DNA of 64,000 nt from Icerya purchasi. Taxonomy: Eukaryota > Arthropoda > Insecta > Hemiptera > Monophlebidae. The notes under the pieces are model-generated. The model did no database searches. It was not told the origin of the DNA and saw only the letters and a program-made list of their open reading frames with translations. The position numbers and the translations under genes were made by a program. Positions 26,080-36,900 of this stretch are shown piece by piece. Location: contig CM077116.1 of NCBI GenBank assembly GCA_039619475.1, forward strand, positions 281,619,258 to 281,683,257, written 5' to 3'. Within the stretch, counting starts at the first letter, position 1, and each line of letters starts with the position of its first letter.

Positions 26080-27320
26080 AACTGTCTAAATTCAGACCCC
26101 AAAGTGTGCGTCTTGTAATTAAAATCACAACCGGTCCACACGAGGGTGATACAACTCCCACCTGACAAATATCGCAATATGAAAGCAGAATTCAACAAAC
26201 TAGTGCGCATGGAAATTTTCTGGCCGTCCAGTTCCCAATGGATCAATTTGTTACTGATCTCAAAAACAAATAGCGACGGCATTCAACCATACAAGGATTA
26301 TTGGAGTTTAAATGTGGATACTATCCTAGATTGCGACCCAGTCCCACACATTCATGATGCATCTGTGCAATAGGACGACTATTCAGGTTTCCGTACAATC
26401 AACCTTGTAGGGACACATCACAATATTCCAGTTCATGTCAAAAATATTCTCAAAACAACCGTTATTACTTCATTTGGATTGTACAAATTCGGGCAAATGA
26501 GTTTTAGGCTATAAAATGCCGCACCAATGTTCCAGTATTTCATCGATCATTCATATTTGTGAATATTGTTGATCTCATTAATTTTTTCACAGGATAATGA
26601 GGAGCATATTCGGTACCTCAAAATAATTTTCCATCAAACCCCTAGTCTTACCATTAATATCAACAAATGTTTTGCACACCCGTCAATCTCATTTTTGAAA
26701 CTTACAATCATCAAGATTCGATATTGACCTAACACCTTGTGTACTAAATGTTTACTTGAGTTCCCGCTGCTGCAAACGAATCAACAATTGCATTGTGCGA
26801 TCGAGTTATTCAACTTTTACCAGGAACACATCCCGGGAGCTGCCCACAAGTTTGTCGAGTGCACTGCAATACTCATCGGACATTAAAGCGAAAATGATCA
26901 GCCAAAGCTGAAATGGATTGACGCAACCCAACACAGTTTTAATGTATACAAGAATGCTCTCACAAAAGCTGCAACGTTCGCAAATCCTTAACGTAATGTG
27001 TCACTGTAGGAGTAGCCCTACAACAGGTACTAAATGGTAAAATAGTACCACTCGGTTTTTTTTTCTTCAAAAAAACTGAATTGAACCAAAAAGACAGTGG
27101 CCAATTTTCAACTGGGAATTGTTTACAATTTACGCTGGTATTTTGCACTTTCACCACCACCGGGTCGCTCGAGGACTAAGATTTGAAAATTACTACTGAT
27201 CACAAACCTTTCATGATGCTTTTACGACCTCACATAAAAACGGATCACCATTACGCATACAACATCTGGAGTTCGTTTCACAGTGTTCCACTAGCATCCG
27301 TCATATTAGGCTAATTGTCA
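26080..27320 (+). pseudogene. Gypsy-type LTR retrotransposon pol debris (RT and RNase H)
   Basis: Plus strand: VIKITTGPH, then IQLPPDKYRNMKAEFNKLVR, MEIFWPSSSQWINLLLISKT, YKDYWSLNVDTILDCDPVPH, FRTINLVGTHHNIPVHVKNI and FGLYKFGQMSFRL. A later SSKKLN-TKKTVANFQLG represents the RNase H region. LPPDKY..AKAEF, RPSSSQW, GDYR.LN and PVPHI are Ty3/Gypsy RT landmarks. There are at least six stops or shifts. No LTRs were recognised, so it is an internal fragment of a genomic retrotransposon. Confidence 0.78.
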
Positions 27321-27639
27321 GGGTTTTAAAGTAACTTCATACTTTTGTTCGTTCCGGTTGTGAAGATGGTTCAAAACTTAAGTAATATTTTAAATATAAA
27401 TTTTCGTCAGCTGCCGTTATCGGAAAACCTTAAAAACATTAGGTAGACCAACACCAAAATTAAACTGTGTATATAAATTTAGATTTTTTAACGGTGAATA
27501 TAATAAAATTTTAATTTGAATATCTATAATAAACTTGTTTTGATTTCTGGATGTAATAAAACAAATCGTTTATTCTGTTTTCCGAGTATTTCGTTTTTTT
27601 TATAATATATCTGAAAAAATATTAGCCTAAATTAGGTTT

Positions 27640-28609
27640 TTCTGATTTGAAACATTTATATGAGAGAGCGAAAAAACATACTCTCAAAAATTCATACGAA
27701 CTGTTCTACTGAATTAGCATTGCTGGCCTCACAAAATATTAAAGTTCAGTTAGATAGCGCTTATAGAGAAATGGCAGTAAAACATAATGGACAGATGACT
27801 AAAAACAGGTATATCTTAAAAAAATAATCGATTGCGTAAAATTTTGAGGAAAGTCGGAATTACCTTTACAGAGACATAATGAAAGAGATAATTGTTAAAA
27901 TCGCGGTGTTTTTCGTGAACTACTTAATTTTTCGTCTGAATTGAGTATATTTTTAAAACATTTGAATTCTGCAACTGCTTTTAAGGTAACATCAAATTCA
28001 ATTCAAAATGAGATTTTATAAAGTATGTTTTTTGTATGCCAAGAAGAAATTAAAAAATTAATTGAAAAAAGTGAATTTTTAGCAATTCAATACGACGAAA
28101 TAACCAATATTTCGAATTACTACCAAATGGTTCTCGTCCTTAGATATTTTTATTACGAGGAAAAATTTTGGAATTTCTTCAGTATCACAGATCGATCGGC
28201 TAATGATTTAATGGAATTGATTAAGAATAAATTGAAATGCTTAATCTCAGATGCATCTTTTAATTGCACAATGCTATCGGCGCTAGTGTAATGTCTGGCA
28301 GTACGAGTAGTGTACAGGTGAAACTCAAACAAGAATACAAATATGCTTATTTCGTCCATTGTAACGCTCACCAGTTCAATTTAATATTACAAAAAGCTGT
28401 GAATCAAAATTCTAGAGTGAACGTTTTCTTTCTGAACTTATCTGCAATCCTTAATTTTTTTCAAGTTCAATTCACAGATGTGATATAGAAATTGTACAAC
28501 AGAAAGTGCCAAAGATTTGCCAAACGCGCTGGAACTATAATATCCTGATTGTAAATGCGGTTCATGAGAACCATAAAAAGTTAATAGAATTTTTTGATCT
28601 GTTTGAGGA

Positions 28610-28613
<4 letters not shown>
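27640..28613 (+). mobile_element. hAT transposase remnant (DUF4371/ZMYM-like type), copy B, 5' part
   Basis: Plus strand reads LASQNIKVQLDSAYREMAVK, IIDCVKFCGKSELPLQRH, then EILYSMFFVCQEEIKKLIEK and SEFLAIQYDEITNISNYYQM (28025 onward). These are followed by GASVMSGSTSSVQVKLKQEY and FVHCNAHQFNLILQKAV. The FAI..DET..IS., GA.VMSG...VQ.K and VHC.AH..NLIL series is the DUF4371 hAT core. One stop and two frame changes are present. The sequence resumes at 31829 beyond an inserted LINE. Confidence 0.75.
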
Positions 28614-28640
<27 letters not shown>

Positions 28641-28780
28641 AAGTTGCGTACAATCTACTCAATTGAGTAATAAGTAGCACTGATCATTTATATAGATACG
28701 CTATTCCGGAACGCTTCCCAGTGGTCGCTATTCCTGATGATGAAGTAGTTTATTGAATGTTATAGAAAATAGCTATACGC

Positions 28781-31468
28781 CTACGGCCGTTCTACTAGCT
28801 GGAGTTGACTGAGTCTTTTTAGTCTTCTGAAGAGAAAGTTATTCTGCAGTACGTTTTTGACTAGCGGATTGATGTGATTTTCCAGTCGATACAGATGTCT
28901 TCTGGCAGCGCTGCTGATTTCTTCTTTGATTGTTGGAGCGTGTAGATCGGTATGTATATCATCGTTTCGAACGAACCATGGGGCCGCCACAATGTTTCTC
29001 AGAACTTTTGACTGGAATCTTTGAATGATGGCTATGTTTGAGTTGCTCGCTGTGCCCCAGACTTGGATTCCATATAGCCATATAGGCTTCAGAATGGAAT
29101 TATAGAGCAGTAATTTATTCGCGTGGGATAATGGCGAATGTTTGCCCATTAACCATTGCATGCCTCGGTATACTATATCAAGCTGTTTACGTTTGGCAGC
29201 CACATGATCTTTCCATGTGAGTCCTTTATCGAGGTGCAGCCCGAGATATTTCACGGTATTCGATTCCGGAATCGCTTGTCCGTTCAGCCTGATTGGTTGG
29301 TTTCTTCCCTTATTTAAAGTAAATATGACTTGCCTAGATTTTGATCCATTGACGTTCACTTTCCAAAGCTTCATCCACCTTTCTACATCAAGTAGATGCT
29401 TTTGAATATATTCTGTTGCTACGACGTTGTCCTGATGGCTTGATAAGATCGCCGTGTCATCAGCAAACATAGCCGTTATCGTGTCTGAGTGTACTGGGAA
29501 ATCGTTTACGTATATCTGATATAATATCGGCCCGAGTACACTACCTTGAGGTACCCCCGATAGTATTGGGTGAATTTGTGAATATTCTCCATTAACATTA
29601 ACGTGGAAGTACCTCTCTGTTAAATATGATTTAATGATTTCGTAATACTGGTGAGGCAGCAACTGTTTTATTTTAAATAGAAGGCCAGTGTGCCAAACTC
29701 TATCGAAAGCTTTTTCGATATCCAGGAATACTGCAGGACAGTATTTTCCATCCTCGAAGGCTTTGTTGATCACATCCACTATCCTATGTATTTGCTCAAT
29801 TGTACTATGGCGATCTCTGAAGCCGAATTGATAGTTTGGTATTACTTTTTCTTCTTCCAGGATTGGTTTGATTCTTTTGAGGATGAGTTTTTCAAAAAGT
29901 TTTGAGAAGGCCGGCAAAAGGCTAATAGGCCTGTAGGCAGAAACTTCATTCTGCGGTTTTCCTGGTTTGGGAATCATTATAATTGAAGCAAATTTCCATT
30001 GAATTGGAAAATAGCCAGTACGAAAGATCGCATTAAAAATGTATGTTATTAGGATAACCGCTTTCCTTGGCAAATTTTTGATAATTTTTGCTGATATCAG
30101 ATCATGCCCAGGTGCCTTCCTTACATTTAGTTGTTTTATATATGCACTTACTTCCATAGGCGAAGTTGGTTTAATAGGTGGGAGCATCTGGAATGGTATC
30201 TGTAAATATTTTTTAATGTTTTTTTCATGATCTGAGCTCCCATTGTGATGCGATTGGAAGATTTCAGCAAGATATTCTGCGAACCTATTTGCTTTTTCTT
30301 GGCTGCTTCGTGCCCATTCTGCATTCCTCCCTCTGAGAGGAGGACATTGAGCGACGTGATCTTTTTTTACTCTGTTTACGGTCTTCCAGAGATTGTACTC
30401 GGTTGATTTAGTTGAAGTCAAATTTCCAATGAACTCTCGTATCGTCTCATTTTTCAGTTCCAGTAGTGTTTTTTTTAGTTGCCTAGCTGCTCTATTAAGG
30501 TTAGCCTTATTAATTGGATTTCTATCAGCCTGCCATATCCTCCTTAATTTCCTTTTCTCTGAGATCATGCTCTTTACTATTACAGGGTGTCTTATTACAG
30601 TTTGCCGATCACTGTCTGCAGGCGTAGATAAATATGCAGACGTCTGTATGCATTTGCTGAGGTTTTCTACAACCAATTCGATATCCGCCTCCGTTTTTAA
30701 TGACACTTTCAAATCTATTCCTCGCTCGACTAGCTGCTGGAATGTGTCCCAGTTAGTGTTTCTATTTGTTAGTGCTGGCTTTTTCGCTATTTGTATTACC
30801 GCAGCACTCAAGTTTAGTATTTTTGGTGAATGGTCCGATGTAGCATCCATGACAGATTCAGTAAGCGTATGATTTGCATCGATCCCATTACTAATGAAGA
30901 AATCTAGGAGGTCTGGAATTTTATTTTTGTCTGTTGGCCAGTATGATGGAATCCCATCTGATAGGATGGTGTACTTATTTTCCTGTATGCACGCGTCTAA
31001 CTGTTTCCCTCTTGATGTTATGAGTCGTGACCCGAAGGATGTATGTTTAGAGTTAAAGTCTCCACCAGATATAAATTTGTTTCCTAAGGTCGTAAAGTAC
31101 TCATCGAAATGTAACTGTTGCATTTTATGCCTTGGAGGACAATAAACGGAAGATAGCACAAGCGGACCGTAGGATGTATCAATTTGCACAGACGTAGCTT
31201 GTAAGTATTCCTTCGAAAATTTATTAAGCTCGTAATGTTTGATAGACGTCTTTATTATCACAGCTGCTCCTCCGTGTGCTTTACCACTTGGGTGTGGAGT
31301 GTGATACGCTGTGTAGTGAGGAATCTTAATGTAACTTTTGCTAGTGAAGTGTGTTTCTGATAACATTAAGACGTCAATTTTATTGATTGTTAAAAACAGT
31401 TCGACCTCGTGACGGTATTGCACCAGTCCGTTGATATTCCATACAGCTATTCTTAGTACTCTGTTCAT
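28781..31468 (-). CDS. LINE ORF2: endonuclease plus reverse transcriptase, 895 aa, open
   Basis: Nicks target DNA and copies the element RNA. An N-terminal APE-like endonuclease occupies about residues 1-225: LRIAVWNINGLVQYRHEVEL, LMLSETHF, SGGDFNSKH, PDLLDFFIS and ATSDHSPKIL, with the catalytic E, D/N and SDH all visible. The reverse transcriptase spans about 430-720: VRKAPGHDLISAKIIKNLPR, PISLLPAFSKLFEKLI, NYQFGFRDRHST, VFLDIEKAFDRVWHTGLLFK, LSGVPQGSVLGPILYQIYVN and the catalytic AMFADDTAIL. A C-terminal thumb/connection follows, with YLGLHLDKGLTWKDH. Length and order fit the Jockey group. It has no RNase H domain and no internal stop, so this copy is young. ATG overlaps the ORF1 stop as ATGA. 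Confidence 0.93.
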   Translation of the reverse strand: MNRVLRIAVWNINGLVQYRHEVELFLTINKIDVLMLSETHFTSKSYIKIPHYTAYHTPHPSGKAHGGAAVIIKTSIKHYELNKFSKEYLQATSVQIDTSYGPLVLSSVYCPPRHKMQQLHFDEYFTTLGNKFISGGDFNSKHTSFGSRLITSRGKQLDACIQENKYTILSDGIPSYWPTDKNKIPDLLDFFISNGIDANHTLTESVMDATSDHSPKILNLSAAVIQIAKKPALTNRNTNWDTFQQLVERGIDLKVSLKTEADIELVVENLSKCIQTSAYLSTPADSDRQTVIRHPVIVKSMISEKRKLRRIWQADRNPINKANLNRAARQLKKTLLELKNETIREFIGNLTSTKSTEYNLWKTVNRVKKDHVAQCPPLRGRNAEWARSSQEKANRFAEYLAEIFQSHHNGSSDHEKNIKKYLQIPFQMLPPIKPTSPMEVSAYIKQLNVRKAPGHDLISAKIIKNLPRKAVILITYIFNAIFRTGYFPIQWKFASIIMIPKPGKPQNEVSAYRPISLLPAFSKLFEKLILKRIKPILEEEKVIPNYQFGFRDRHSTIEQIHRIVDVINKAFEDGKYCPAVFLDIEKAFDRVWHTGLLFKIKQLLPHQYYEIIKSYLTERYFHVNVNGEYSQIHPILSGVPQGSVLGPILYQIYVNDFPVHSDTITAMFADDTAILSSHQDNVVATEYIQKHLLDVERWMKLWKVNVNGSKSRQVIFTLNKGRNQPIRLNGQAIPESNTVKYLGLHLDKGLTWKDHVAAKRKQLDIVYRGMQWLMGKHSPLSHANKLLLYNSILKPIWLYGIQVWGTASNSNIAIIQRFQSKVLRNIVAAPWFVRNDDIHTDLHAPTIKEEISSAARRHLYRLENHINPLVKNVLQNNFLFRRLKRLSQLQLVERP

Positions 31469-31812
31469 TTTGGGATTAATTTACTAACCACGGTTGATAA
31501 CATGTTAATTATCATCCCATTTTGTTGAATGAGCTGGTTGAACATTGCTCTAAATTCAGTTAAAAATTCAGTGAGGTGTCCGACTATATCATAATTTGTG
31601 ATATTATTTTTGTTTCCGTTATTCCTACTGATGTTACAATCAGTTGTGTACGTGTTTATACCATTGGAGACCTCCGTTTCACTGCTGTATTTTTTACCGC
31701 AATTCCGTAGGACCTCTGCATAACTACTGTTAGGATTGGCATTTATTAGTTTAGGGTTAATAGCGCTTGGGTTTGCTGAATAGGAGTACTGTTGCTTTAT
31801 CTGCTGCGGCAT
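31465..31812 (-). CDS. LINE ORF1 3' end (gag-like), 5'-truncated, 115 codons
   Basis: Starts MPQQIKQQYSYSANPSAINP and contains SSYAEVLRNC and a hydrophobic LTEFLTEFRAMFNQLIQQNG segment, ending SKLIPK. Zinc knuckles expected upstream in Jockey-type ORF1 are absent because the element ends 16 bp before this Met. The first Met is therefore incidental. The stop overlaps the ORF2 start (ATGA), a layout known from some LINEs that reinitiate translation. Confidence 0.7.
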   Translation of the reverse strand: MPQQIKQQYSYSANPSAINPKLINANPNSSYAEVLRNCGKKYSSETEVSNGINTYTTDCNISRNNGNKNNITNYDIVGHLTEFLTEFRAMFNQLIQQNGMIINMLSTVVSKLIPK

Positions 31813-31828
31813 ATTTTTAGGTTTACTC

Positions 31829-32400
31829 TTGAGGAAAAAAAATGCGATAAAACAGTTATATGCAGGGAAGCTTTCAGTTTACGAAATACATTATAAGATC
31901 CTGATTTTTTATTTTGGCTTAATCAATTTCATACAATTTTCTCCCATACAGAAATACTGCTCAGTCAGTTTCAATGTAAAGTAAAGACAAGTATAGCTCT
32001 TCTAGAAAAAAAAAAAAAATCCGAAACTCAAAATTCTATTTTTAAACTTGATTCAAATGAAGCTGAAAGTTGTCTAAATTGTAGTAAACGAAGGAAGGTA
32101 ATCGCAGAAGGGAATACAAATTCTGTTGTTAAATAAGTATGCGGCACAATAATTTTTCAATTGGTTATTTACAGGCCGATAATTTAGTAAATGTTAAAAA
32201 TTTCGCCATCTATATGAATCATTTCCCTATATCAATGTTTGAATTGGTCGTTCAATTCTATCCAATGCTAGATAAATCAAAAAACAGAGTTAGAAATCAT
32301 TTATCCCAGATAACATTTTCGATGCGCTATTGGTTATTTGAATATGTTTTCTTGATCGTCTGAAAATGGTATTATAAACTTACTTTCATCACTACTACGT
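31829..32400 (+). mobile_element. hAT transposase remnant copy B, 3' part
   Basis: Resumes the frame interrupted at 28613. FDLFEE before the LINE is followed after it by CDKTVICREAFSL and then FWLNQFHTIFSHTEILLSQF. This is typical of the DUF4371 hAT mid-region, where H.+.L...LQ follows. Beyond about 32020 the similarity fades. An ORF at 32139-32363 carries only weak resemblance. Confidence 0.6.
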
Positions 32401-32484
32401 TCTTTAACTTTTGGAATAACTGGGGTCTATATTTGTTTTTAAAATCTGCCCTCCTCGATCTATTAACTACTCAGCGCCACTGCT

Positions 32485-32550
32485 ATATATATATATATAT
32501 ATATACCCCCCCCCCCCCCCACACACACACACACACACGTGTGGGTGTAT
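32485..32550. repeat. Compound microsatellite (TA)n-(C)n-(AC)n-GTGTG
   Basis: About ten TA units, then a C run of some 14 bases, then an AC run ending in GTGTGGGTGTATGTG. The AC and GT halves are partly self-complementary. Confidence 0.9.
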
Positions 32551-33778
32551 GTGTATATATGTATATTGCTGAAATAATTGTAATTTGATAAAAAAAAAAA
32601 AAACGGTCTTTTGACTTGATTCAGTTTAGATGTAGACTATTTAATGTGACGTATTAATCTTGCCAAGTAAATAAGTCATACTGATTATTTCACTGTTATC
32701 CAGACAATAATAAGTATTATTCCCAAGTAGTTTTAAGCGGTGAACTAATCGACTGAAAGTTGTTCAGCAATTTTTTAAAAAATAAATAAAAAAATCCTAT
32801 TTGCATTTTTTGACATTACCCATAGGTTGTAATTTTATTAAAGTAAAAAATTCATCTCATAAATCTACACATCCATTTTCAATGAAAACTCGCCTTTATC
32901 TTTATGTTCCTCAATGTCTTACAGGCAGGTATGTACTTAAAATTCGAAATCGATAAATTGGACAATTTAATGTAAGTTAAGATATATGTAAGTAAAAAAG
33001 AATAATACCAATTATAGAATAATTCGTTACCCAATATCAATTTCAAAAATGTTTTTATAATAGTTATCAGAATAGCAATCAACTGAACACATAAGCGATA
33101 AAATGAAGCTTCACGTAGATTAAGAACAATTACTGTCGTTCAAAAAGATATAAATACTTATGCAAAGAATCGACTAGAACCAAATTTGATTCGGACGATA
33201 AACTGTATGAGTGTTACGCTAAAAATGTCAGACAATACACTTAATGATAAAGATGCAATTTTTATCTAAAAAAGGCATGCTGGTAATTTAGACAATTATA
33301 CACTCTTCAGATCATCTACTATTTCAAAAGGGTTCCTATTTAGTAATTTACGGATGCGTTTAAAAATGTATGCAAAAATTTAGGCAACTGTTTATGACGC
33401 GATTTTTTTTTTTTTTTGAAGTCTACAATAATAAAACAGAAAAAAAAAAAATTAAAAGTTGAAAAAGGATGAGAATAATTCCTTTACAGATCGTAACTAT
33501 GAAATAACTTAAATAATTTTTAAAAGTAAAAAAACTCATTTTGTTTTTCACTGCTTTAAAATTATTAATCGTGGGCTATAAATCAAAATTTAATAAAACA
33601 AAAATGAACAGTAAACATGTAGGTTTAAATAATAATAATAATAATAATATTAAACCGATTTTCTTTTTGAACTGCGTGCGACGGTATTTAGAGATAATGT
33701 TGGTAGCTAGCTTAACATGCTATGTAGGCGGCATGTACTACAATTTTAAACAATAGGTACACAAATATGTATAAAAAA
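32551..33778. other. Intergenic stretch downstream of Sly1: no gene seen
   Basis: AT-rich with an AAT microsatellite at 33628-33648 and a T-run at 33404-33417. A 71-codon plus-strand ORF (33541-33756) is not recognisable as a protein. Confidence 0.5.
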
Positions 33779-33784
33779 TTTATT
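33779..33784 (-). terminator. Sly1 polyadenylation signal (AATAAA)
   Basis: AATAAA on the minus strand, about 113 nt after the Sly1 stop codon. It is the first canonical hexamer in a plausible 3' UTR. The cleavage site itself cannot be seen. Confidence 0.5.
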
Positions 33785-33896
33785 ACTTATACGAAATTTA
33801 TAATGTAGATAACGGTACATAAAAAATAGATAAAGATAACCACGCACATTATTCGTTTTAGAATTGTCATTAGTATTACACAGTGCATAATTTTCA

Positions 33897-33926
33897 TCAC
33901 CTAATTTCTTCTCCCAATTTGGCGAG
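33897..33926 (-). CDS. SCFD1: Sly1 terminal coding exon 15
   Basis: Nine residues, LAKLGEEIR, then TGA. The acceptor follows TTTCTCTTTCAG. It corresponds to the QLSQLGQK-type C-terminus. It would be missed by length-based gene finders. Confidence 0.88.
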   Translation of the reverse strand, partial: LAKLGEEIR

Positions 33927-36900
33927 CTGAAAGAGAAAAATAAATTATTATAATTAATTATTATTTATTTACTTTTTATTATCATTTAGAATTCTTTAAA
34001 AAAAAACACAAAACTATAAAAAATAACATTTTTATAATTTGTATTTTAAAATGGATACGGTTAAATTGACTTTCCAGACTCCCTTTCCTCTTTAGAAGCT
34101 GACGAAAAAATAGTTTAATTTTTTATTCTAGAAATAATCATTTTCAAAAAAGACTCGACAAGTAAACACAATAAACATAGTATCAAAGAAGCTACCGGAT
34201 TACAACAGCCGCAGCCTTAATTATCAAAATTTGAACATAATAATACGAATTTTATATTTAATTTTAATAAAAAATTAAACTATATGTCAGCGAGTGCGTG
34301 TTGAGAAAGTGCTTATCTCGGTAAATTTTATTCACCGCTGTTTAAAACTTTATTATATTAATACTTTAACTGAATTCGATTTTTTAAGCGTACTTCACAA
34401 TACTGTGATTTTAAAATGAACATTTTCGGATACCATCATCAATGAAACCCCTACGTTTACCAACAGCGATGTAGCCCTACTATTTGTATACTTGGCTTTT
34501 AAATATATACAGGGTGACTGGAAATTCGGTGCATTCCTTGAAAGGGGTTATTCTAGAGATCATTTGTAGCAAATTAAGTCTTTTCAACTAGGGGTCAAAA
34601 ATGAATGGTTACTGAGTTAAAACGATTTTACGAATTTTTGGAAAATTTCAGACTTCGCATAAAAAAAAAAAAAATAGCGGTAAAAAAAAATACTTAATTC
34701 TGAACAATCAATTGATATTTTTCTACAAGCTAATTTTAGCTATTTATTACATTGGAAAAAAATACATGCCCAGAATTATTATAATCTCAGAAATAGAACT
34801 ATTTAAATAGCAATGATAAATTTATTTTTTAATTTTTGTTTATAATTAAACTATTATTATTTGAAAAAAATAAAATAAATATATATGACACTTGACGTAC
34901 AAATTACAGAAATTAGTTCCCCGTTTCATTTTCTAAAAGGGTATATATAAATGTTATATCAATTAATACATGTGCACACAAAAACAATCACATTAGACTG
35001 AGGAAACCCCTAAATTTCAAAAAACATACCCTTAATCAATACCATCACGCTTTTGTTTCTTTTATCGCACTCGGGATGAGAGTACGGTCGATAGTCTTCG
35101 GAAACAATCGATGCTGTTCGTGAACGTGATGGATGTTGCTTGTCTCAGTCAGTTACTTAAGTTCATTCAACTGGTTTAATCTAATTACTACATAGAACGG
35201 ATGTGTCGTTCTGACCCCTAGTTGATTTAATTTGCTACAAATGATCTTTTTAGAATAACCGCTTTCAAGGAATTCATCGAATTTCCAGTCATCCTTTATG
35301 TATAAATTTATTCATCATGTACCGTTTAACTTTTAACTCACAAAACAACATAAACTCCGAATTCGCCGAATAAGTATCTTCTTCGTAATAGTAGTAGACA
35401 CATATCGCAATTGAATGTTTGATAAACTAAAGGTAATCCGATACGTTTCACATGATGTCAGGAACTGTGAACATAAGATTCACAGTAATTATTTTAAGTA
35501 CCCAGCTATTTAGGATGAATAAACTTAGACTGACCTGAACCCAAAACGACTTATAGCTGAGTATAAAATTAAAATTATTATTAACGTAATAAAAAAATTA
35601 CTTCTGAAAGAAACTGTTTAGCATTCATCAATACAGATGCACCGTACACAATTTTTCTAGTAGATGGACTAGTTGTGGTTCCGCCGCCCCATTTATTCTG
35701 CAAATATAAATTATTTAACGTTTTCATTTCGTAAAAAGAAAAATTTAAACTGTAATTATAGTAGGCTAAATAATCACTGTACTACTCACTTTATTGTAGT
35801 CGATTAAATTCTGATATTCTATGTAATTTCCTCCGCCGACAATGAATACAATTACTTCGTAAAATGGAGTTTTGGAATGAGCAATTTCTGAAAGTCTCAA
35901 CTGTTTCGGATCAAAGTATCGATAGTCACCGTCCGCGGTGGTTGGTTCTCTTCCCTCCAGAAAGTCATCCACAATTCGGGTTACAGGTAAATTCTAAAAA
36001 CCGAAGTTTTTAATTAAAAGTAAATATAAATTTCCCTTTTTTCCCATGATTAATTAATCTGAAGTTTTTTGGTTAGTACGTATTTCGAAACATTGAATGT
36101 ATAAAGAATTATAAAGTAATTGTTTTATTATCATTTATAACTTCGTAATTAAGCAAATAAAGACACTTGGTGTAAACATTTCTAATCAATTCATGATTTC
36201 TTTATATAATTGCTAATTAATGTTTTTTATTTATTCGATTTTTCGAGATTCTGTTTTTCGCTAATGCTTGCGGAAACAAAGAAGTAGTACTGGACCGATA
36301 GTATGTTTAAGGTATATAACACAAAGTATTAAAAAATAAACATAAATTATTGTTACGCGGTCTCGCGGCACCTTATTTTGCACTAGAAATTGACGAAATG
36401 TAACTGGAATATCTTAGCCAGGTATACAGACTCGGGAGTCAAGCGAATTCGACTGCGAATATTCCAGCCTTCTGCACTTCAACTTCTACAAAGGACATAG
36501 TTTAGTATTACTTTCCCTAGATTTCGTCCGTAATCTGTTTAAAGCAATACAAGAAACTATTGATCCCGGATCGGCGGTTAATTAATGGAACTTGGCAAAA
36601 CAGTTTTCAACGGGGAACCAGTTTATACGTTGCATTGGAATTGCGGCAGGATCTCGTAATCTCTTACAGTGGCAAATACCGTAACAATGGCGCATACACT
36701 TTTGCACAGCTCGAAAAATACAAAGAAATCATGGATCGATTGAAAACATTCATGGTAAACGACTGAGACTACTTGCAACCATAGTCGAAAATTCCAAGAA
36801 TGTTCACACAAGAAAACAGATGAACATGGGGGAGGGGATAAAATATCTTCTCACCAACTGCACGCACATCCTTCTCGTTTACATCTGTATAACTAGCCAA

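Larger units (their letters stand above)
28614..31828 (-). mobile_element. Jockey-like LINE, 5'-truncated in ORF1, with intact ORF2
   Basis: About 3.2 kb in minus orientation. The poly(A) tail is seen as 27 T at 28614-28640. Both ends are flanked by the same 11 bases, TTGAGGAAAAA (28603-28613 and 31829-31839), the target-site duplication. It contains the last part of ORF1 and a complete ORF2. The length and the start inside ORF1 show 5' truncation during target-primed reverse transcription. Confidence 0.88.

Noticed and set aside
26064..26282. 72-codon minus-strand ORF at the Gypsy fragment
   Set aside because: Antisense shadow of the plus-strand reverse transcriptase motifs.
29217..31145. 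Plus-strand ORFs of 62-159 codons opposite the LINE
   Set aside because: They are antisense shadows of the intact ORF2 and have no independent motifs.
36560..36766. 68-codon plus-strand ORF in Sly1 intron 12
   Set aside because: No recognisable domain, no supporting neighbours, opposite strand to the host gene. Could be an old element, but there is no evidence.
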